This document shows, piece by piece, positions 54,124-61,992 of a stretch of 64,000 bases of DNA. Position 1 is the first letter of the stretch; every line of letters begins with the position of its first letter. A program made the position numbers and the translations under genes. Under the pieces are notes generated by a model, which saw only the letters and a list, made by a program, of their open reading frames with translations, was not told the DNA's origin and made no database searches. The stretch spans positions 62,001-126,000 of the forward strand of contig CABXTC010000004.1 of assembly GCA_902515095.1 (NCBI GenBank), given 5' to 3'. Origin of the DNA: an uncultured Pelagibacteraceae bacterium (GTDB lineage: Bacteria > Pseudomonadota > Alphaproteobacteria > Pelagibacterales > Pelagibacteraceae).

Positions 54124-56277
54124 ATGGAACTTTTGAAAAAATATCCAAAAACTTTTCAGTGGTTATTTCTATTAATTGTATTCTTTGCCTTGTGCTTTGC
54201 TATTGATGTTCCTGAAACATATAAGTTTATAAGGGGTCAAGCAGAATTTATAAAAGACCCAAATCAAAGCAGTTATGTATTTCTTGGTAAAGAGGTAAGA
54301 TATTATGCTTTCGATGTATTTTGGAGATTACCTCCGTTGCTTGGATGGTTACCCATTTGGATTAATGATTCATTATTTTTTATAATGAACGAGTGGATGC
54401 CAATAGAAGTTTGGAATGAAGATACTCAAGAATTTAAAAGTCGTCCTATAATTTTACAAATTAGTAGAAATTTGACTGCCTTTATGACTTTTTTAATTGA
54501 ATTAATAAGAGAGATCCTATTAGGAGGTCTTGAAACTATTGTTGCATTTTCTAGCTGGGATTGGATAGATAAAAACCCATGGGCTGAACTACCAGGATTA
54601 CCATGGACTATTGTTGCTGCAGGTGCGGCATTGCTTTCTTATAAGCTAAGCGGTAAGGGTCTAGCTTTGTTTGCAGGCTTAACTATGGTTTACATTTCTG
54701 TATTTGGTCAATGGAAGCCCTCTATGCAAACTCTTTCATTTATATTAGTTGCTGCTCCATTATCATTTATTTTTGGTTTAGGACTGGGGATAGCAGCTTT
54801 TAAAAGTAAACGTGTAGAAAAAGCTTTATACCCAATATTACTCGTGATGCAGACAATGCCACAGTATGCTGTATTAGTTCCAGCATTAGTTCTTTTTGGA
54901 GTGGGTGATCATGCTGCTGTAATTATTACCATGGTCGTAGCAATACCACCGATGATATTATTGACACTTTTAGGATTAAGAGCAGTGCCCCCAGAGGTTA
55001 TTGAAGCAGGCAGAATGAGTGGATGTAGTAATTTTCAATTAATGTTTAAAGTATTAATTCCAACTGCTAGGAGAGACATTTTAATTGGAGTTAATCAAGT
55101 CATCATGGTGTGTTTTTCGATGGCAGTTATCTCAGCCTTTATTGGAGCAAAAGGTTTAGGATTTAATTTATTATTAGCACTTAACCAATTAAATATTGGG
55201 TTAGCTTTAGAGGCAGGCTTATGTATTAGTTTAATTGCAATTCTTTTAGATAAAATGTCTTTAGCGTGGGCTAATAAACAAACAGATTATTTTGGTAATC
55301 TTAACTTTTATCAAAGAAATAAAAACCTTTTATTCTTTGGTATTATATTTGTTATTGGAATAGCACTGGCCTATGTTGGAACTTTTTTATTTAAAGATAC
55401 TTTCAATTATTTATTTGAAATTCCACATAACAAAGGAATATCGACTGCTGATTTTTGGAATAAAGGGGTAGATTGGATCTTTGAGACTTTCTTTATATAC
55501 ATCAAAGCATTCAATACATGGCTGATACAAGATGTTCTTCAGCCAATGAGAGCACTGTATTTAAGGATGCCTGCAATCGCTACAATAGTTTTAGTTGTTG
55601 GTGCAGGATATTTAATTGGTGGCTTACGTTCAGCATTGGTAGTTTGTGCTTTAACTTTATTTATTGCATTTAGCCCATGGTGGGACAGAGCTTTAGTTAC
55701 AACATATATGGCAACTTTTGGAGTTATCGTCTCTTGTATTATTGGATTTACGGTAGGGACTTTATGTTTTCAAAATAAACATTCAGCCAATTTTATGTTA
55801 GGTGTTTGTGATATTTTTCAAACATTCCCGTCTTTTGTATATTTAATTCCAGTAATGATGTTATTTGGAATAACAGATACATCTGTACTAATTGCAGTTA
55901 TAGTTTATGCAACAATACCTGCCACAAGATATACAATTGAAGGACTAAGAAGTGTTCCAGCTGGATTACACGATGCAGCAACTATGTCGGGTGTCAATAA
56001 ATTTCAAAGATTGACAAAAATAGAATTTCCTTTGGCATTCCCACATATGATGCTTGGTATAAATCAGACTATCGTATTTGCGTTGTTTATGGTGATTATA
56101 GGAGCATTTATTGGTACTGAAGATTTAGGTCAATATATTTTAAAAGCATTATCAGATAAAAAAGGTGCAGGAATTGGATTAACACTTGGTATCTGTGTTG
56201 CTTTCATAGCTTTAATATTTGATAATTTAATTAGAGCTTATGTCCAAAAAAGAAAAAAACACCTAGGTATTGATTAA
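54124..56277 (+). CDS. tmoV: TMAO/glycine-betaine ABC permease, tandem double-domain
   Basis: A 717-residue membrane protein with two complete binding-protein-dependent permease domains. Each has its own EAA loop: EAGRMSGCSNFQLMFKV in the first half and DAATMSGVNKFQRLTKIEFP in the second. Classical ProW-type permeases carry only one, so this is a natural fusion of both membrane halves. It converges on tmm with a 7-bp gap. Confidence 0.9.
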   Translation: MELLKKYPKTFQWLFLLIVFFALCFAIDVPETYKFIRGQAEFIKDPNQSSYVFLGKEVRYYAFDVFWRLPPLLGWLPIWINDSLFFIMNEWMPIEVWNEDTQEFKSRPIILQISRNLTAFMTFLIELIREILLGGLETIVAFSSWDWIDKNPWAELPGLPWTIVAAGAALLSYKLSGKGLALFAGLTMVYISVFGQWKPSMQTLSFILVAAPLSFIFGLGLGIAAFKSKRVEKALYPILLVMQTMPQYAVLVPALVLFGVGDHAAVIITMVVAIPPMILLTLLGLRAVPPEVIEAGRMSGCSNFQLMFKVLIPTARRDILIGVNQVIMVCFSMAVISAFIGAKGLGFNLLLALNQLNIGLALEAGLCISLIAILLDKMSLAWANKQTDYFGNLNFYQRNKNLLFFGIIFVIGIALAYVGTFLFKDTFNYLFEIPHNKGISTADFWNKGVDWIFETFFIYIKAFNTWLIQDVLQPMRALYLRMPAIATIVLVVGAGYLIGGLRSALVVCALTLFIAFSPWWDRALVTTYMATFGVIVSCIIGFTVGTLCFQNKHSANFMLGVCDIFQTFPSFVYLIPVMMLFGITDTSVLIAVIVYATIPATRYTIEGLRSVPAGLHDAATMSGVNKFQRLTKIEFPLAFPHMMLGINQTIVFALFMVIIGAFIGTEDLGQYILKALSDKKGAGIGLTLGICVAFIALIFDNLIRAYVQKRKKHLGID

Positions 56278-56284
56278 TTTAAGA

Positions 56285-57616
56285 TTATTTATCTAAAAAA
56301 GTTTTTGAAGAGTCATCCATAGCAGTTGCCCATGGCGTATGATGAATAGGAGCTACAGAACCAGTTACAGGAGATGAAAAAGATTTATTTCTGTAAGTTG
56401 AAATATCCTCAACTTTATGATGTTCCCACTCTTTAAAGTGTTTTCTTATTAATTCAAAATCAATTTTTGGATAATCAGACATTTTATGAAGCTCTTTTGT
56501 ATACTCAGTTTGAAAATCAATCATTTGATCTGGGTTTTCTAGTTTCTCTTCCATTGCAACCCATTTATTAATATCTTTTTCGACTTCACTATTACTAGGA
56601 ATTTTGATCTTATTCATGATTACATCTCTTGCGTACCAAGCTTGGCAATCAAACATATTAAATGTGTGGAATTGATCTTGCATACCAAGATATAAAAGTT
56701 TGTGATTATCTTGCCAAACCACTCCTTTAAATAATTTTGGTGGATATAACCTGTTTCCAGTTTTTAATTGCAAATTTTCCTCTAAAAAAGGAAAATGATG
56801 GAGATAACCAGTGCATAAAATTATTACATCAGCTTCTTGTTCAGTTCCATCTTTGAATATTGCTTTTTTTCCTACTAATTTATCTAGATAGTGAACTTCT
56901 TTCATACCACTAGGCCATTTAAATCCCATCGGATTATGTCGATAACCAATGGTAACACTTTTTGCTCCATATTTATTACACTGAAGCGCAATGTCTTCTG
57001 CTGAATAACTACTTCCTAGCACTATTACATTTTTATTTCTAAATTCTTCTGCATCTCTAAAATCATGAGAATGCATTATTCTTCCTGGGAATGAGCTCAT
57101 CCCTTTGTATTCTGGAATAAATGGAACTGAAAAATGACCTGTTGAAACAACAACATAATCAAAATTATCTTTCAATATTTTATTATTAACTTTATCTTGA
57201 TAACTAATCTCGAATTTGTCGTTTTTAAAAACGGTATTTATAACTCTGGTATTAAATTTTATCTTCTTTTTTAGATTTCCTTTACTTACTCTACCAACGA
57301 TATAATTATACAAAACTTCTCTAGGTGGAAAGGATGGTATTGGCTTTCCAAAATGTTCATCAAAAGAATAATCTGCAAATTCTAAACATTCTTTTGGTCC
57401 ATTTGACCAAAGATATCTATACATGCTGTTAGGTACAGGATCTCCGTATTGATCAGATCCTGTTCGCCAACTATAATTCCATAAACCACCCCAATCATCT
57501 TGCTTTTCAAAACAAACAACTTCAGGGATTTTTTCACTATTTTTTTCTGCTAATTCAAAGGACCGTAACATTGATAGTCCACAAGGTCCTGCACCAATAA
57601 TTGCTACTTTTGTCAT
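56285..57616 (-). CDS. tmm: Trimethylamine monooxygenase
   Basis: Flavin monooxygenase that oxidises trimethylamine (and dimethyl sulfide) to TMAO (DMSO) with NADPH and O2. FAD site GAGPCGLSMLR (about 8-18), the FMO-type segment FPGRIMHSHDF, NADPH site VLGSSYSAEDIALQ and a late TGYLHHFPFL identify a class B bacterial FMO. The N-terminal VVCFEKQDDWGGLWNYSW is typical of Tmm. At 443 residues it is full length. Its neighbours tdm and tmoXWV support the assignment. Confidence 0.93.
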   Translation of the reverse strand: MTKVAIIGAGPCGLSMLRSFELAEKNSEKIPEVVCFEKQDDWGGLWNYSWRTGSDQYGDPVPNSMYRYLWSNGPKECLEFADYSFDEHFGKPIPSFPPREVLYNYIVGRVSKGNLKKKIKFNTRVINTVFKNDKFEISYQDKVNNKILKDNFDYVVVSTGHFSVPFIPEYKGMSSFPGRIMHSHDFRDAEEFRNKNVIVLGSSYSAEDIALQCNKYGAKSVTIGYRHNPMGFKWPSGMKEVHYLDKLVGKKAIFKDGTEQEADVIILCTGYLHHFPFLEENLQLKTGNRLYPPKLFKGVVWQDNHKLLYLGMQDQFHTFNMFDCQAWYARDVIMNKIKIPSNSEVEKDINKWVAMEEKLENPDQMIDFQTEYTKELHKMSDYPKIDFELIRKHFKEWEHHKVEDISTYRNKSFSSPVTGSVAPIHHTPWATAMDDSSKTFLDK

Positions 57617-57693
57617 TAATCTACCAAATAAAATAATTATTTCTGTATTTTACTAACAAAATGATAACAATTACAATAAAATAATTATTCGTT

Positions 57694-58657
57694 ATGAAAA
57701 ATATCTTAGTTATTGGCGGAGGTGCAATGGGTTCTGCATTTACAATCCCAAGTTTAGAAAATAAAAATAATGTGACAATTACAGAGCCTTATAGCAAAAG
57801 ATTTATTAAAGATTTATCATCTAAAAAAAAATTTCATTCTGCTCTTAAGATAAAGTTACCAAAAAAAATTAAAATTTAGAAGATTTTCCAAAAATTTATT
57901 AAAAGAAAATTTTGACTTAATAGTAATAGCCCTAAGTCTTCCAGGTGTTGATTTTATTGGTAAAGAATTAAAAGATTTAAGAGTCAAAACACCAATTTTG
58001 GTTTTGACTAAAGGATTAAAATTAGAGAAAAAAAAGAATAAGATTTTAACAATTTCAGAACAGCTGCAAAAAAACTATAATTTAAAAAATATTTCAGTCC
58101 TAAAAGGACCCTGTTTGGCAAAGGAATTAGCCAGAAAAAATCAAACTAGTGTAATTATCGCAAATAAAAATATTAATATTGCAAAATCTATTGGAAGAAA
58201 AATTTCTACAAAATATTATTTAACAGAATACTCCAAAGACGTTGTCGGAGTAGAAGTGTGTTCAGCAATAAAGAACATATATTCAATGATAATTGGAGCT
58301 GGTCAAAGCCTTAATTCTTCATCAAATTTATTTCAAAAAGCAGTTCTTGAAATGAGATATTTAAATAAATATTTTAAAGGTAAAGATGAAACAATCTTAG
58401 GGCTTGCTGGAGTGGGTGACTTATATGTTAGTGCTGCTGGTGGAAGAAATAGTAAGATGGGTAGTTTCTTGGGAAAAGGATTTACATTTAAAACTGCAAA
58501 AAAAAGATTTATGCTAAAAGAAACTGTTGAAGGTGAAGAACTTGCGAGGGAGATCGCACCATTTATATTGAAAAAAATTGATAGGAAGAAAATTCCATTA
58601 ATGATTAATTTACTTAAAACAATTAAAGAAAATAAAAAACTTAAGATAAAAGTTTAA
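57694..58657 (+). pseudogene. gpsA: NAD(P)-glycerol-3-phosphate dehydrogenase, split by a one-base frameshift
   Basis: Two track ORFs make one gene. The first (57694-57879) carries the Rossmann motif VIGGGAMGSAF. The second, in the +1 frame, is open from 57854 through NFDLIVIALSLPGVDF and LTKGLKL to DVVGVEVCSAIKNIY and LGLAGVGDLYVSAAGG. An A8 run (57861-57868) is the likely site: with A7 the frames join as one 320-residue protein, close to normal GpsA length. The cause could be a true mutation, a sequencing error, or slippage during transcription. The enzyme makes sn-glycerol-3-phosphate for phospholipids. The 3' end overlaps convergent fhs by 4 bp. Confidence 0.85.
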
Positions 58658-60339
58658 AATAGACCTTCTATATCACCATCTCTATTTAGTTTGATGGAGT
58701 CAGCTGCTGGCACTCTAGGAAGACCTGGCATTGTCATGATTGCTCCACATACTACAACAATAAATTCTGCACCAGAAGAGAGTCTAATTTCCCTAATTGG
58801 TAACGAATGCCCTGTCGGAGCACCTTTTAGACTTGGATCTGTAGAGAAACTATATTGAGTTTTCGCAACACATATAGGTAATTCACCATAGCCAGCTTCT
58901 TCAAAGTTTTTTAATTGATCTCTGATTTTAGTATCTGCGATAACTTCATCTGCTCTATAAATTTCTTTTGCTATTGTTTCTATTTTTTTGAAAAGTGGAG
59001 TTTTACTTTCATATAAAAATTTAAATTTAGATGTATTCTTCTCACATAAATCTGTTACATGATTAGCTAAATCTTTTGTTCCCTCACCACCATTAGCCCA
59101 ATGCTTACAAATACTTGCTTTAACGCCTAGCTTTTTACAAAACTCAACTAAAGCATTTACCTCTTTATCAGTGTCTTTTATAAAGTGATTTATAGCTACT
59201 GCTACAGGTAAACCAAATTTTTTTACATTCTCAATATGTCTTTCAAGATTTATTAATCCTTTTTTTAGTGCATCTACATTCTCATTTTTCAAATCATCTT
59301 TTGCAACACCACCATGCATCTTTAAGGCTCTTATAGTTGCAACTATAACAACGCAACTTGGTTTTAAATTTGATTTCCTACATTTGATGTCTAAAAATTT
59401 TTCAGCTCCTAAATCTGCACCAAAACCTGCTTCTGTAACAACATAATCAGCAAGTTTTAATCCAGCTTTAGTTGCAATTACAGAATTACATCCATGAGCA
59501 ATGTTTGCAAATGGTCCACCATGAATTATTGCAGGATTATTTTCCAGTGTTTGTGTAATATTAGGTCTTATTGCCTCTTTAAGCAGAACAGTCATTGGTC
59601 CATGAGCATTTAAATCTTTCGCATAGATTGGTTTTTTTTCTCGGGTGTATGCTACTGTAATATTTCCAATCCTTTTTTCTAAATCTTCAAGATTATTAGC
59701 CAGACAAAAGATAGCCATTATCTCAGAAGCAACTGTAATATCAAAACCATCTTCTCTTGGAAAACCATTAGCAACACCGCCAAGATTAATATTAATTGAT
59801 CTTAGAGCTCTGTCGTTCATATCCATCACTCTTTTCCAAACAATTCTTCTGACATCAATGTTTAATTTATTTCCCCAGTAGATATGATTATCAATTAATG
59901 CCGACAAAAGATTATGAGCTGATGTTATTGCATGAAAATCTCCAGTAAAGTGAAGATTAATTTGCTCCATTGGAACAACTTGCGCATATCCTCCTCCTGC
60001 AGCACCACCTTTCATTCCAAAGGATGGACCTAGACTTGGCTCTCTTAAGCACACAATAGATTTTTTTCCAATTTTATTTAGTCCGTCGTTTAATCCTACA
60101 GAGGTGGTTGTTTTACCTTCACCAGCTGGAGTAGGAGTTATTGCTGTAACCAAAATTAATTTACCATCTGGCTTATTTTTTAATGTATTTAAGTATTCCA
60201 AGTTTACTTTTGCAATATGTCTACCCATTGGGCTAAAAGCTGAACTTTCATCTGGAACATTTACTTTTGCTAAAATTTCCTTTATTGGAAGCATTTTTGC
60301 TTCACGAGCAATTTGAATATCTGATTTTATGTCGCTCAT
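58654..60339 (-). CDS. fhs: Formate--tetrahydrofolate ligase
   Basis: Makes 10-formyl-THF from formate, THF and ATP, or runs in reverse to yield ATP during C1 oxidation. The 561-residue protein has [20 protein letters not shown] (about 67-86) and [20 protein letters not shown], both family signatures, and a C-terminal [16 protein letters not shown]. It is divergent from soxB across 126 bp. It is a natural partner for C1 units released by Tdm and the sox enzyme. Confidence 0.96.
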   Translation of the reverse strand: MSDIKSDIQIAREAKMLPIKEILAKVNVPDESSAFSPMGRHIAKVNLEYLNTLKNKPDGKLILVTAITPTPAGEGKTTTSVGLNDGLNKIGKKSIVCLREPSLGPSFGMKGGAAGGGYAQVVPMEQINLHFTGDFHAITSAHNLLSALIDNHIYWGNKLNIDVRRIVWKRVMDMNDRALRSININLGGVANGFPREDGFDITVASEIMAIFCLANNLEDLEKRIGNITVAYTREKKPIYAKDLNAHGPMTVLLKEAIRPNITQTLENNPAIIHGGPFANIAHGCNSVIATKAGLKLADYVVTEAGFGADLGAEKFLDIKCRKSNLKPSCVVIVATIRALKMHGGVAKDDLKNENVDALKKGLINLERHIENVKKFGLPVAVAINHFIKDTDKEVNALVEFCKKLGVKASICKHWANGGEGTKDLANHVTDLCEKNTSKFKFLYESKTPLFKKIETIAKEIYRADEVIADTKIRDQLKNFEEAGYGELPICVAKTQYSFSTDPSLKGAPTGHSLPIREIRLSSGAEFIVVVCGAIMTMPGLPRVPAADSIKLNRDGDIEGLF

Positions 60340-60465
60340 CGAATTTTATAAAAAATATAAAAAAATTGGTCGATTAGTATCTCTTTTTAGTGCCTTTGGA
60401 AATATCTAAAAATTATATATAAAAAAAATATGAACTATTTATACTCATTATTATAAAATTTAATC

Positions 60466-61722
60466 ATGCAAAAATATTCAGTTTTTAGTCTTGTTAAGAA
60501 TGCCTTTTCAAATCACGAGAATTGGGACTTGGCTTGGAAAGACCCAACTCCGAAGAAAGAGTATGATGTCGTTATTATTGGTGGTGGTGGACATGGTTTA
60601 GCAACAGCATACTATTTAGCAAAAGAACACAATATCAATAATGTTGCCATAATCGAAAAAGGTTGGATCGGTGGAGGTAATGTTGGTCGAAACACTACAA
60701 TAATTAGATCAAATTATATGCATGATGACAATGCATTATTCAGCGAATTTGGAATGGATCTTTGGAGAAGAATGAGTCAAGATTTAAATTACAATGTAAT
60801 GTTTTCTCCTAGAGGAATAATAAATCTAGCTCACTCTGATGCACAAATGAATACATATGCTCGAAGAGGAAATTCTATGCGATTGAATGGAATCGATGCT
60901 GTTCTCTTAAATAGAGAACAGGTAAGAGAAATTATTCCTATGGCTGATTTTTCTGAGAATGTAAGATTTCCAATTTTTGGTGGTCTCATGCAGCCTAGTG
61001 CAGGTACTGCAAGACATGATGCGGTTGCTTGGGGTTATGCACGTCAAGCAGATTCTATGGGTGTAGATATAATTCAAAATTGTGAAGTGATTGGTTTTGA
61101 TGTGTCTGCAGGAAAAATTAATGGGGTGAGAACTTCTCGAGGAGACATTAAAGCAAAAAAAATTGGATTATGCGTTGCTGGTAGCACAAATATTTTAGCT
61201 GAAAAATTAAATATGACATTACCAATTGAGACTCATCTACTGCAAGCTTGTGTATCTGAGCCAGTGAAACCGGTTTTGGATAATGTGGTTACATTTGGTG
61301 CTGGTCATTTTTACATAAGTCAATCAGATAAAGGAGAAATGGTTATGGGTGGTGATTTAGATGGCTACAATAGTTATGCACAAAGAGGTAATCTTCCAAC
61401 ACTTCAACATGTTCTTACTGAAGGAATAGCAATGATGCCTTTCTTGAGTAAATTGAAAATGCTTAGAACTTGGGGTGGAATAATGGATATGTCTATGGAT
61501 GGCTCACCAATAATAGACAAAACTCATATTGAAGGTTTGTATTTAAATTGTGGTTGGTGCTATGGAGGATTTAAAGCAACTCCTGCATCTGGCTGGACAT
61601 TTGCACACACGATTGCACAAGATAGAGTCCACGATTTAAATGCAGGTTATAGTTTGAATAGATTTAATACTGGTCACTTACTTGACGAAAAGGGGCTTGG
61701 TACAAAAACTTGGATTTCATAA
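60466..61722 (+). CDS. soxB: Sarcosine oxidase beta subunit (or N-methylglutamate dehydrogenase homologue)
   Basis: Flavin subunit oxidising sarcosine's N-methyl group to the iminium. DVVIIGGGGHGLATAYYLAKE is the FAD site. ARRGNSMRLNG and the covalent-FMN-region GTARHDAVAWGYARQ are SoxB landmarks. The C-terminal NCGWCYGGFKATPASGW is characteristic of tetrameric sarcosine oxidase. The homologue MgdA in methylamine users is very similar, and the neighbouring gmaS/mgs genes make that reading possible. The next gene starts at the following base. Confidence 0.9.
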   Translation: MQKYSVFSLVKNAFSNHENWDLAWKDPTPKKEYDVVIIGGGGHGLATAYYLAKEHNINNVAIIEKGWIGGGNVGRNTTIIRSNYMHDDNALFSEFGMDLWRRMSQDLNYNVMFSPRGIINLAHSDAQMNTYARRGNSMRLNGIDAVLLNREQVREIIPMADFSENVRFPIFGGLMQPSAGTARHDAVAWGYARQADSMGVDIIQNCEVIGFDVSAGKINGVRTSRGDIKAKKIGLCVAGSTNILAEKLNMTLPIETHLLQACVSEPVKPVLDNVVTFGAGHFYISQSDKGEMVMGGDLDGYNSYAQRGNLPTLQHVLTEGIAMMPFLSKLKMLRTWGGIMDMSMDGSPIIDKTHIEGLYLNCGWCYGGFKATPASGWTFAHTIAQDRVHDLNAGYSLNRFNTGHLLDEKGLGTKTWIS

Positions 61723-61992
61723 ATGCTCCACATAAAATGTCCACACTGTGGAATGAGATCTCAGAATGAATTTTCATATGGTGGCGATGCAACAGTCAAA
61801 CGACCAGAATTAGGAAAAGAAATATCTGATCAAGATTGGGATAATTTTGTTTACAATAGAAAAAGTTTAAGGGGAAAACATTGGGAGTTATGGCAACATT
61901 TATCAGGTTGTAGGCAATGGATTAAAATTCAGAGAGATACAGCTACTCATGAAATTTTCAAAACTCTAAAAGCAAATGAAGAAATTTCATAA
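61723..61992 (+). CDS. soxD: Sarcosine oxidase delta subunit, zinc-binding
   Basis: An 89-residue protein with the known SoxD zinc ligand pattern: Cys6 and Cys9 (CPHCGMRSQNEF) and His59/Cys63 (HLSGCRQW). FSYGGDATVKRP is typical of the family. It is a structural subunit of the heterotetramer. Stop and next start overlap (TAATG), so soxA is coupled. Confidence 0.93.
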   Translation: MLHIKCPHCGMRSQNEFSYGGDATVKRPELGKEISDQDWDNFVYNRKSLRGKHWELWQHLSGCRQWIKIQRDTATHEIFKTLKANEEIS

